A stretch of 13,199 nucleotides of DNA, taken from positions 1 through 13,199 of the forward strand of contig CAYYQD010000046.1 of assembly GCA_964473735.1 (NCBI GenBank), given 5' to 3'. Origin of the DNA: JAADCS01 sp964473735. Its GTDB lineage: Bacteria; Hydrothermota; Hydrothermia; LBFQ01. The notes under the pieces were generated by a model. It was not told the DNA's origin, searched no databases, and saw only the letters and a list, made by a program, of their open reading frames with translations. A program made the position numbers and the translations under genes. Of the stretch, positions 5,728 to 12,331 are shown piece after piece. Each line of letters opens with the position of its first letter. Within the stretch, counting starts at the first letter, position 1.

Positions 5728-6504
5728 TCATCCTAAGAGCACGTCTAAGAGTAGCATTACGACCGCCCCCACCATAACTCCCCACGTGGCCGCCCTTTCG
5801 TGCCCCTTCTTGTGGGTTTCGGGTATTATCTCGTCGCTGACGACGTACAACATGGCTCCGGCCGCGAACCCCATGGCGTAAGGAAGAATGGGTCTCATGT
5901 AATACACGGCCACGGCTCCCAGCAGGGCGAGGGGTATCTCAACCAAACCGGACCTTATTCCCGTGTAGGCGGCGTAGAAGGTGCTACCCAGACCGGCGGA
6001 TATGGCGGCTAAGGAGACGGCTAAGCCCTCCGGTATGTTCTGAAAGCCTATGGCCAACATCACCTGCACGGCGTCCCTGTAATGTCCGGAGCCGAAGGCC
6101 ACCCCCACGGCAAGGCCCTCCGGCATATTGTGTAGGGTTATCGCTATTATGAACAGCCATACTCCCTTTATACGTTTCACCCACTCCGCGTCCCCTCCCT
6201 CCCTTACGGGGCCGTTGTTCCCTATGGGAAGGTGCTCGTGAGGTATGTAATGGTCCGCCAGGTCCATCACCAGAGCCCCCAGGAGGATACCTACGACCAC
6301 GGGGAACACTCCTCCGTACTCTATGCCCGGCATTATCAGGCTCGTGAAGCTTGCGGTTATCATCACACCGGCGGAGAACCCGAGGGCCCCGTCCATCGCC
6401 CTCTGCGAAGGGTTCCTCCACACCAGGACCAGAAGGGCACCGATTAGGTTCAGGAAGGACGTAAAAGTACCCCCCAATAGGGCCAACAGAACAGGGTTGT
6501 TCAT
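5728..6504 (-). CDS. ZIP-family divalent metal transporter (GufA/ZIP11-like)
   Basis: 258 residues from ATG 6504. An upstream GTG at 6546 would add 14 residues lying inside the ankyrin gene and looks unlikely. Eight TM helices are plausible. The two ZIP metal-site helices are clear: AITLHNMPEGLAVGVAFG (H125, N126, P128, E129) and IGFQNIPEGLAVSL (Q155, N156, P158, E159). Gln instead of His in the second helix is the pattern I associate with GufA-type members. A His-rich cytoplasmic loop (DHYIPHEHLPIG, 84-95) lies before helix 4. ZIP proteins move Zn2+, Fe2+ or Mn2+ into the cytoplasm; the metal is not predictable here. It starts 8 nt after the ankyrin stop, so it is probably co-transcribed. 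Its stop codon abuts that of the GGGPS gene, sharing a TGATCA site. Confidence 0.9.
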   Translation of the reverse strand: MNNPVLLALLGGTFTSFLNLIGALLVLVWRNPSQRAMDGALGFSAGVMITASFTSLIMPGIEYGGVFPVVVGILLGALVMDLADHYIPHEHLPIGNNGPVREGGDAEWVKRIKGVWLFIIAITLHNMPEGLAVGVAFGSGHYRDAVQVMLAIGFQNIPEGLAVSLAAISAGLGSTFYAAYTGIRSGLVEIPLALLGAVAVYYMRPILPYAMGFAAGAMLYVVSDEIIPETHKKGHERAATWGVMVGAVVMLLLDVLLG

Positions 6505-6512
6505 AGAGTATT

Positions 6513-7118
6513 CTAAGGGCGGTCGTTCTCCACTCTCCTGCCGCACCCGAGGAGGGAGCGGGTGGTGTCATCGGGAGCAAGGTCGCACGGACTCCGTCCG
6601 AGGGCGTCAAGGGCGTCGGCTCTGGCACCGGCCTTCAGAAGTACCCCTATTACGCTTACCCTCCCCTTCAGAGCGGCCAGATGTAGGGGCGTGAGTCCTT
6701 CCCTATCGGGTACGTTCGGGTTGGCCCCTCTCCGGAGTAGGTACCTAACCACCCCAACGTGTCCCATCCCGGCGGCGAGGTGTAGGGCCGTCCTTCCATC
6801 GTCGTCTCTATCTCCGACGAAGGCCCCCTTCCGTATCAGGTACCTCACTATCCTCAGGTGTCCGTTTAACGCGGCGAAGTGAAGCGGTGTGCGTCCGTGT
6901 ATATCCCGTGCCTCTATTTCGGCCCCTCTCCGTATCAGGTACCTTACACCGGCGAAGAACCCCTCCCTTGACGCGACGTGCAACAGCGTGAGTCCCTCGG
7001 CGAAGTCGCATATACCGTTGGCATCTTCCCGGTTTTTAACACTGCTACGCAGTTCTACGATGTTGTGCTCTATTATTGCATCACACGGGGATAGGGATAA
7101 TAGCATAATTGCCACCAT
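6513..7118 (-). CDS. Ankyrin-repeat protein
   Basis: 201 residues with about five ankyrin repeats. After an N-terminal segment (1-40) the repeats run at about 42-74, 75-107, 108-140, 141-173 and a partial one from 174. The G-x-TPLHxAA pattern is seen as GLTLLHVAS, GRTPLHFAALNGH, GRTALHLAAGMGH and GLTPLHLAALKGR, ending with a degenerate GRSPCDLA. Ankyrin repeats are protein-binding scaffolds with no enzyme activity. The N-terminus MVAIMLLSLSPCDA is hydrophobic but has no basic residue, so secretion is doubtful. The start ATG 7118 is supported by a TATAAT box 8 nt upstream. It leads a two-gene unit with the ZIP transporter. The partner is unknown. Confidence 0.88.
   Translation of the reverse strand: MVAIMLLSLSPCDAIIEHNIVELRSSVKNREDANGICDFAEGLTLLHVASREGFFAGVRYLIRRGAEIEARDIHGRTPLHFAALNGHLRIVRYLIRKGAFVGDRDDDGRTALHLAAGMGHVGVVRYLLRRGANPNVPDREGLTPLHLAALKGRVSVIGVLLKAGARADALDALGRSPCDLAPDDTTRSLLGCGRRVENDRP
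6733..6956. repeat. 99-bp periodic DNA repeat inside the ankyrin gene
   Basis: Near-identical nucleotide strings such as GGTACCT with flanking bases recur at about 6740, 6839 and 6938, exactly 99 nt (33 codons) apart. They encode the VRYLIRRGA/VRYLLRRGA helix of successive repeats. Similarity at DNA level suggests fairly recent internal duplication or gene conversion. Confidence 0.6.
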
Positions 7119-7132
7119 TTCCCGGAATTATA
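7119..7132 (-). promoter_or_regulatory. Ankyrin/ZIP operon promoter -10 box, leaderless arrangement
   Basis: TATAAT on the minus strand (7132-7127), then 8 nt, then ATG 7118. A weak TTGCTC lies 18 nt upstream of the -10. Confidence 0.65.
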
Positions 7133-7279
7133 ATATCGTACGGTCATGCAGAGCAACCGGGTAGCGGGACCGTCGTGCAAAATTTGTGGCATGGCCCCTC
7201 TCGCGGCTCCACATCCGATGGTTTAAACGGCTCACGATTACGGGGATCTGCCGGGATGATAGGGTATGGCCTCCACGCT

Positions 7280-7291
7280 TAGAATTGCCTC
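7280..7291 (+). promoter_or_regulatory. Possible -10 box of the second ZIP gene
   Basis: TAGAAT at 7280-7285 followed by 6 nt and the GTG start at 7292. It fits the leaderless pattern, but the hexamer is less perfect and the spacing shorter than elsewhere. Confidence 0.4.
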
Positions 7292-8035
7292 GTGGAAAGT
7301 GTAAATACCTGGACGGTTTTTCTTTACGCTCTCCTTACGGCTCTGGCCACCGGTTTGGGGGCCGTTCCCTTTGCCGTATTTAAGAGGTTCAGGCGGAAGT
7401 ACTTAGGTATCTCCAACGCCGTAGCCGCGGGTCTCATGATTACGGCGAGCTTTAGCCTCATACACGAAGGGCTGACCTACGGCCTGATGAAGACGATGGC
7501 CGGCGTCCTTATCGGTTTAGGTATGATAATCCTCAGCCATAAGCTCCTCCACGGGCAGGAAGAGGACATGCACCTCGGTATCCTTAGTGGGGTAGATGCC
7601 CGGAAGGCCCTCATCATAGTCGGTGTGATGGTGGCCCACTCCTTCGCCGAGGGTGTGGGTGTAGGGGTGGCGTTCGGAGGTGGAGAGGGATTCGGTACCT
7701 TCATAAGTCTGGCCATAGCCGTCCACAACATCCCCGAAGGTCTGGCCGTGGCCCTGGTTATGGTTCCGAGGGGGGTATCCTGGCTGTGGGCCGGGATGTG
7801 GGCCATATTCACCTCCCTTCCCCAACCGCTGATGGCCGTGCCGTCCTATCTGTTCGTGGAAGTATTCAGACCTTTCCTTCCCGTCGGCTTGGGCTTCGCC
7901 GCTGGGGCTATGCTATGGATAGCCTTTTCCGAGCTGCTATCCGACGCCCTTGAGGACACCTCACCCCAGACCGTGGCCACCACGGTGACCCTTTCGGTGG
8001 TGGTTATGACCATCTTCCAAACCCTGATACACTGA
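7292..8035 (+). CDS. ZIP-family divalent metal transporter (second, distinct type)
   Basis: 247 residues from GTG 7292. Eight hydrophobic helices are plausible. Metal-site helices: MVAHSFAEGVGVGVAFGGG (H116, E120) and IAVHNIPEGLAVALVM (H145, N146, P148, E149). Compared with the other ZIP in this window the first motif is HSFAEG instead of HNMPEG and the second keeps His, so the two are paralogues of different subgroups. The loop KLLHGQEEDMHLG (84-96) may be a metal-sensing or binding loop. The gene is divergent from the ankyrin/ZIP unit across a 173-nt spacer and is followed after 25 nt by the AAA+ gene, which has its own promoter. Substrate metal unknown. Confidence 0.9.
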   Translation: MESVNTWTVFLYALLTALATGLGAVPFAVFKRFRRKYLGISNAVAAGLMITASFSLIHEGLTYGLMKTMAGVLIGLGMIILSHKLLHGQEEDMHLGILSGVDARKALIIVGVMVAHSFAEGVGVGVAFGGGEGFGTFISLAIAVHNIPEGLAVALVMVPRGVSWLWAGMWAIFTSLPQPLMAVPSYLFVEVFRPFLPVGLGFAAGAMLWIAFSELLSDALEDTSPQTVATTVTLSVVVMTIFQTLIH

Positions 8036-8047
8036 CGGATGCGGGCC

Positions 8048-8060
8048 TAAAATTACCGCT
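8048..8060 (+). promoter_or_regulatory. Promoter -10 box of the AAA+ gene, leaderless arrangement
   Basis: TAAAAT at 8048-8053, 7 nt, then ATG 8061, in the 25-nt gap after the ZIP gene. No Shine-Dalgarno. Confidence 0.55.
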
Positions 8061-9023
8061 ATGAGGATATTAAACCTTTCCGGGAGGGTGGATACCACCG
8101 GATATACTCCCGTCTATACCATCACCAGCTTCCCTGATATTGTCGTCGTGGATGAGAGCGTGCCTGCGGAGAACATCAGGGAGATCTCGGAGGGTTTTCC
8201 CACCGTTATGATCGGGACGCCAAAGGAGGGGATAAGGACGCTGGACTACACCTTTGGAACACCCGAGGAAACGAACGCCTTCTTGAGGGAGTGGGCTAAG
8301 AAGACACCGAGGGAAAGGCTCATAGAGCTCTACGACCGAACCTTCGGCGTTGGCTATCCGGAGAGGGTGGAGTACGTTGCATACTACGGGTACGGGCGCT
8401 ACCTGTACAACATCCTGACCGTCCTACTGAACAGCCCCCTGAGGCCCTGGGTCGGGATATACGGTCCCGGCGGGTCGGGTAAGAGCAAGCTCCTGAAGTC
8501 CATCCTGAAAGAGCGGTACCGGGACGCCTTCCATATAACCGGTCCATCAATGGGTTTTAAGGTGGAGGGGGAGGAGCCTGACAGGGACGTGGTGATAAAC
8601 GTATCCCAGATACAGGGGGAGACGGACCTCCGTAGCCTTATGATGGAGATACACCGCAGGAGGTACCAGGCCATCTTCGTGGTTGAGGGGAACGAGATCC
8701 CCGAGGTCCTATCCACCGTTCCCTTCTTCTACGTTCCCGCCCTCTCCGAGAGGTCCCCAAAGGAGAGGATGCTGGTGTTTGAGCATATGCTCAGGGGCAT
8801 TGAGAGGGAAAAGGGGTGCGCGAAACGGGTGGAGGTTGATGAGGGGTTTCTGGATACGCTCTACGCTTATCCCTGGCCCAACAGCTTCAGCGAGCTGGAC
8901 AACGTCCTCCGTTTCACCCTTAGCGTATCGCCGTGTACTTTGAGGGTGTCCGACCTCCCCTACCACATAAAGGCCAGAGTAGGTAGAGGGGACGAACCTC
9001 CCGGATGGGAGAGCTACAGTTGA
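8061..9023 (+). CDS. Degenerate NtrC-family (sigma-54 activator-like) AAA+ protein with receiver-like N-terminus
   Basis: 320 residues. Residues 1-80 resemble a shortened, degenerate response-regulator domain (FPDIVVVDESVP, Asp31 at the usual phospho-site strand; then PTVMIGTP). Residues about 85-305 follow the NtrC AAA+ order: Walker A GPGGSGKS (135-142), FVVEGN (206-211) at sensor I, VPALSER (225-231) matching the family LPPLRER, and YPWPNSFSELDNVL (270-283) matching WPGNVRELENV. The GAFTGA loop that contacts sigma-54 is absent. The Walker B position reads VVINVSQI without Asp-Glu, the FREDLYYRL arginine-finger segment is missing, the sensor II Arg is replaced by Ser277, and there is no C-terminal Fis-type HTH. 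It is therefore not a normal activator; it may be a nucleotide-binding regulator or partner. The end overlaps the next gene by 19 nt. The family relation is inferred from motif order. Confidence 0.65.
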   Translation: MRILNLSGRVDTTGYTPVYTITSFPDIVVVDESVPAENIREISEGFPTVMIGTPKEGIRTLDYTFGTPEETNAFLREWAKKTPRERLIELYDRTFGVGYPERVEYVAYYGYGRYLYNILTVLLNSPLRPWVGIYGPGGSGKSKLLKSILKERYRDAFHITGPSMGFKVEGEEPDRDVVINVSQIQGETDLRSLMMEIHRRRYQAIFVVEGNEIPEVLSTVPFFYVPALSERSPKERMLVFEHMLRGIEREKGCAKRVEVDEGFLDTLYAYPWPNSFSELDNVLRFTLSVSPCTLRVSDLPYHIKARVGRGDEPPGWESYS

Positions 9024-10348
9024 AAAGGGCGAAGTTTCTAATCCTGACAACCTTACTGTACCTCCTTCCCCCTACCTTCCGGCTCATCAACGCTTTGAGA
9101 CGGGGCATACCTCTGACGGCCCCACTTGACTCCCTTGAGAGCCTGCTGACGGCGAACTTCGTCGGAAAGTCCTCCGATACCTTCCTGTACTACCTCCCCC
9201 CGGCCTACTCCATACTCAAGTACGGCGAGCCTATACGGGTCGTGGGTGATAGGATCTACCACCTGTGCTACCGTGTGGTTCAGTCCTACGTCTTCTTACC
9301 CTTCATGGCGATGTTCGGAGGGTACTTCCCTATATACTACATCTTTACCTTTTCCCTCCTCTTCGGTCTCCTTCTCGGCCTTCTTCTGTTAGAGCTGAAT
9401 CCGGATAGGTACGCCCTGAACTCGCTCCTCTCTGCTCTTATACTTCCTGTGGCCTTTTACTACCTTCCCTTTCTCATGCTTGAGGCTCCGACGTCCGTTC
9501 TACTGCTCGCCTACGCTATCTTTCTGGTCAGGTACGTTAAGAGGCGTTCCGTCGTGGACGCCCTCTTATCCCTCCCCTTCCTGATGGGAGCCGTCTTCCT
9601 CCGACCGGAGACGGTCCTCCTCGCCCTCCCCCTACTCTATCTGACCTTCAGGAGACGTCTCCTCTTCGTCCTATCGCTCCTATCCCTTTCCGTCCCCGTG
9701 GCCGTGCACGTTGGCCACGCCGTGAGGTGCGGGGACCAGTCCAACTTTTACCTGTGGGCTTACGCCCTCCACGTTGAGAGGGAGAGGGGGGAACCTTACA
9801 CCGACGTCGCGGACCTTATCAGGGACGCGGGAGAGGACCTGCAAAGGTGCCTCAGGGAAAGGGGTGTGGAGGACCCATCCGTACTGGGGTTTGGGGACAG
9901 AAAGTTGAACCTATACTTTCAGATGTTCCAGACGAACGGTAGGGAGTACTCCGCCTGTTTCCGGCGGCTACTCTTCCAGAGTGTGGGGGTGGGGGACGTA
10001 TGGACTACGGTGAAACGCGTACCGATGAACCTACTGTCCCTCCTGGTCCCCTCCTTCGCCTCCTCCCCCTTTTACCGTAAGGTCGGCCTTCTAAAGTGGC
10101 CTTTCAAGGCCCTATTTGGAGTTTATGGAGTCCTGATTATCTTCGCTATCATGTGTTCGTGGGCGTGCGGTGGAGCGGGATACAGATGGGTCGTGGCCTC
10201 CTACCTCCTGCTTCTGATAATATACGCCCTTTACAACCCCTTCGGAGGCTTTGACGCTCTACGTTTCAAGATGTACCTACTACCGTTTGAGGCCGTATTT
10301 CTGGGACTCACACTCCGCGCCTTTATCTCTCCGCACTCAACGGAATAG
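9005..10348 (+). CDS. Polytopic membrane protein, GT-C glycosyltransferase-like
   Basis: 447 residues. TM helices are likely near 11-30, 93-130 (two), 137-155, 158-176, 184-200, 203-237 (one or two), 366-388, 395-411 and 422-440. A large non-membrane loop of about 125 residues (240-365) contains Cys242, Cys282 and Cys318. The first loop has SSDTFLYYLPPAYSILKYGEP (56-76), like the acidic first loop of GT-C sugar transferases that use lipid-linked sugars. LRPETVLLALP (199-209) and the C-terminal RFKMYLLPFEAVFLGL (420-435) also resemble that superfamily. If correct it would add sugars to lipids, proteins or glycans at the outer face of the inner membrane. The start overlaps the AAA+ gene. The specific function is unknown and another polytopic family is possible. 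Confidence 0.6.
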   Translation: MGELQLKRAKFLILTTLLYLLPPTFRLINALRRGIPLTAPLDSLESLLTANFVGKSSDTFLYYLPPAYSILKYGEPIRVVGDRIYHLCYRVVQSYVFLPFMAMFGGYFPIYYIFTFSLLFGLLLGLLLLELNPDRYALNSLLSALILPVAFYYLPFLMLEAPTSVLLLAYAIFLVRYVKRRSVVDALLSLPFLMGAVFLRPETVLLALPLLYLTFRRRLLFVLSLLSLSVPVAVHVGHAVRCGDQSNFYLWAYALHVERERGEPYTDVADLIRDAGEDLQRCLRERGVEDPSVLGFGDRKLNLYFQMFQTNGREYSACFRRLLFQSVGVGDVWTTVKRVPMNLLSLLVPSFASSPFYRKVGLLKWPFKALFGVYGVLIIFAIMCSWACGGAGYRWVVASYLLLLIIYALYNPFGGFDALRFKMYLLPFEAVFLGLTLRAFISPHSTE

Positions 10349-10523
10349 ATACGGGAACTCCCGATAAAATACGTTAAAGTCAATACTTCTGGATGAGGCT
10401 CCACAGGTCGGGCTACAGAACGAACGTCCCCTCTATTGACCCGGGACTTTAAAAGGTAATAGCCTATCGGGGCACGTAGAAAACCCTTCGGACGACTATT
10501 CTCATTACCGGAAGAGGGCGAGA

Positions 10524-11111
10524 TTACCACCTGATGCCCAGACCTACGCCCACCTCGTGCCAGCCGGAGGCCCTCTGGAGAAAGGACAGGGAGGTATCTA
10601 CGGAGTAGGAGGACTTCAGGTCTACGGAGGTCTCAACCGAATATTCGGCGTAGAGGTAAAGTCGTTTCAGGTCCCACATGCCGTACAGACCTACGAAACC
10701 TGCAGGTTTGTACTGCCTCACAGAGGATACGTACAGGACACCCAAGGACATCTGGAAGCCGTACCCCCAAACCCCCGTGGTGTGGAGGACCCGCCCCCCT
10801 ATCCCGGCGTACAGGATACCCTCGTATCCCGCGCCTTTCAACCTGCTGGAGGAGTAATACGCCTCGGCGAAGGGATAAACGTTCTGAAAGAGGGCGAGGG
10901 GAGGAAACCACGTCTTCGCCGTGGAGGGGATAGTGAATTTCCCGTCGTACCCCAGCCGCATACGCCCATGGAGGCCGGGGTCGTGGTCGCTCTTGTAAGA
11001 TCCGAACATGGGGAGCCACGGACCGAGACCGACCTCTAACCACACTCCCCGGGCCGATAGGGGAGAGGCCAGTAAAAGCATAGATACAAACCACAGCTTT
11101 ACTATCTTCAT
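10524..11111 (-). CDS. Outer-membrane beta-barrel protein, uncharacterised
   Basis: 195 residues. A signal peptide (basic MKIVK, hydrophobic LWFVSMLLLASPLSA, likely cleaved after Ala20) precedes alternating hydrophobic/polar strands rich in Gly, Tyr and aromatic residues (for example GYGFQMSLGVLYVSS, LYLYAEYSVE). The protein ends in an aromatic residue in the last strand (HEVGVGLGIRW), as outer-membrane barrels do. About 8 strands are possible. It stands alone on the minus strand, divergent from the aldolase/phosphatase gene across 80 nt. Specific function unknown. Confidence 0.75.
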   Translation of the reverse strand: MKIVKLWFVSMLLLASPLSARGVWLEVGLGPWLPMFGSYKSDHDPGLHGRMRLGYDGKFTIPSTAKTWFPPLALFQNVYPFAEAYYSSSRLKGAGYEGILYAGIGGRVLHTTGVWGYGFQMSLGVLYVSSVRQYKPAGFVGLYGMWDLKRLYLYAEYSVETSVDLKSSYSVDTSLSFLQRASGWHEVGVGLGIRW

Positions 11112-11124
11112 CTCGCCTATTATA
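11112..11124 (-). promoter_or_regulatory. Outer-membrane protein promoter -10 box, leaderless arrangement
   Basis: TATAAT on the minus strand (11124-11119), 7 nt (AGGCGAG), ATG 11111. The 7-mer looks faintly Shine-Dalgarno-like but is too close to the -10 box to be transcribed from this promoter. Confidence 0.65.
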
Positions 11125-11177
11125 AACGTGGGGGAAGGGCAAGCCTAACCTATCAGGTCCAGCGGCGATTACCCCTT

Positions 11178-11191
11178 TAAAATACCGTCCT
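11178..11191 (+). promoter_or_regulatory. Aldolase/phosphatase promoter -10 box, leaderless arrangement
   Basis: TAAAAT at 11178-11183, 8 nt, then ATG 11192. No Shine-Dalgarno precedes the start. Confidence 0.6.
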
Positions 11192-12331
11192 ATGAAGGTG
11201 ACCCTTTCGGTAATAAAGGCCGACGTCGGTGGGTACGTTGGACACTCCAGCACCCATCCCGCTCTAATGGACGCCGCATCACAGGTACTGGAAGAGGCTA
11301 AGACTTCGGGTCTTCTCATAGACTACGCCGTCCTCAGGGTAGGGGACGATATAAACCTCATAATGACCCACACCAGAGGTGTGGATAACGAGGAGATACA
11401 CCGGTTGGCGTGGGATGCCTTTCTGAAGGCCACGGAGAAGGCCAAAGAGCTGAAGCTCTACGGTGCGGGACAGGACCTCCTTTCGGACGCCTTTAGTGGG
11501 AACGTTAAGGGGATGGGGCCCGGCGTAGCCGAGATGGAGTTCGTGGAGAGGCCCTCCGAGCCGATCATCGTCTTCATGGCCGATAAGACCTCCCCCTCCG
11601 CCTGGAACCTCCCTCTATACGAGATGTTTGCCAACCCCCAGAACACGGCCGGTCTGGTGATAGACCCCTCCATGCACGAAGGGTTCCGCTTTATCGTTCT
11701 GGACGTCAAGACGGGGGAGGAGTACGCGGTGGATTGCCCGGAGGAGACCTACGACCTCCTTGCCCTCATCAGTGGCATAGAGAGATACACCGTAAAGGCC
11801 GTATATCGTCGTAAGGACGGCGAGATAGCCGCCGTCGCCTCCACCCAGAAGCTCTCCCTGATAGCCGGCAAGTACGTTGGTAAGGACGACCCCGTTTTGG
11901 TCGTCAGGGCCCAGAGCGGATTCCCCGCCGTAGGGGAGGTTCTTGAACCCTTCGCCCGTCCCTTCTTCGTTGAAGGCTGGATGAGGGGCAGCCACATGGG
12001 TCCGCTCATGCCCGTACCCTTCAGCCACGCCAACCCCTCGCGGTTTGACGGCCCTCCGAGGGTGATAGCCGCCGGGTTCCAGCTGGCCAACGGCAGACTT
12101 GTCGGACCGAGGGACCTGTTTGACGATCCCGCATTTGACTACGCCCGTGAGGAGGCCAACCACCTCGCGAACATAATGAGGAGGCACGGCATCTTTGAGC
12201 CTCACAGACTCCCCGAGGAGAGCATGGAATACACCAACCTGCCCAAGATATTAAAGAGACTGCGCCATAAGAAAGGTCTTGAGGAAGGGGAGTACGAGAT
12301 TGAGCACAACCCTGAGGAGGAGCACGATTGA
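11192..12331 (+). CDS. fbp: Bifunctional fructose-1,6-bisphosphate aldolase/phosphatase (archaeal type V FBPase)
   Basis: 379 residues, full length for this family of archaea and deep-branching, mostly thermophilic bacteria. It condenses DHAP and glyceraldehyde-3-phosphate to FBP and dephosphorylates it to fructose-6-phosphate, pulling carbon toward gluconeogenesis. The N-terminus MKVTLSVIKADVGGYVGHSS is diagnostic. The Schiff-base lysine and catalytic tyrosine sit in AGKYVGKDDP (Tyr228, Lys231), and the Mg ligands are visible: Asp11, His18, Asp52, Asp53, Gln94, Asp131, Asp232/Asp233. The C-terminal 20 residues are very acidic. The gene starts after its own -10 box and ends overlapping the next ATG (TGATG), so it is co-translated with an outer-membrane protein gene, an odd partner for a cytoplasmic enzyme. 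Confidence 0.96.
   Translation: MKVTLSVIKADVGGYVGHSSTHPALMDAASQVLEEAKTSGLLIDYAVLRVGDDINLIMTHTRGVDNEEIHRLAWDAFLKATEKAKELKLYGAGQDLLSDAFSGNVKGMGPGVAEMEFVERPSEPIIVFMADKTSPSAWNLPLYEMFANPQNTAGLVIDPSMHEGFRFIVLDVKTGEEYAVDCPEETYDLLALISGIERYTVKAVYRRKDGEIAAVASTQKLSLIAGKYVGKDDPVLVVRAQSGFPAVGEVLEPFARPFFVEGWMRGSHMGPLMPVPFSHANPSRFDGPPRVIAAGFQLANGRLVGPRDLFDDPAFDYAREEANHLANIMRRHGIFEPHRLPEESMEYTNLPKILKRLRHKKGLEEGEYEIEHNPEEEHD

Noticed and set aside
5984..6628. 214-codon minus-strand open frame over the ZIP and ankyrin genes
   Set aside because: Same strand but wrong frame relative to both; low-complexity Gly/Arg/Pro sequence with no domain.
7140..7173. ACGGTC...GACCGT inverted repeat between the divergent ankyrin and ZIP genes
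   Set aside because: 6-bp arms 22 nt apart; cannot be told from chance without comparative data.
10352..10363. Small inverted repeat CGGG-AACT-CCCG just after the membrane protein stop
   Set aside because: Only a 4-bp stem and no T-run, so not a credible terminator.
10456..10509. GGTAAT...ATTACC inverted repeat downstream of the 195-aa outer-membrane protein gene, followed by TTTT on the minus strand
   Set aside because: A 6-bp AT-rich stem with a loop over 40 nt is too weak to call a terminator.
10231..10530. 99-codon minus-strand open frame reaching across the 10349-10523 gap
   Set aside because: Overlaps the end of the membrane protein gene, has no ribosome binding site or motif. The 175-nt gap otherwise holds nothing I can support.
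11615..12205. 196-codon minus-strand open frame inside the aldolase/phosphatase gene
   Set aside because: Antisense shadow of a strongly conserved enzyme; Gly/His-rich composition typical of a complementary-strand frame.
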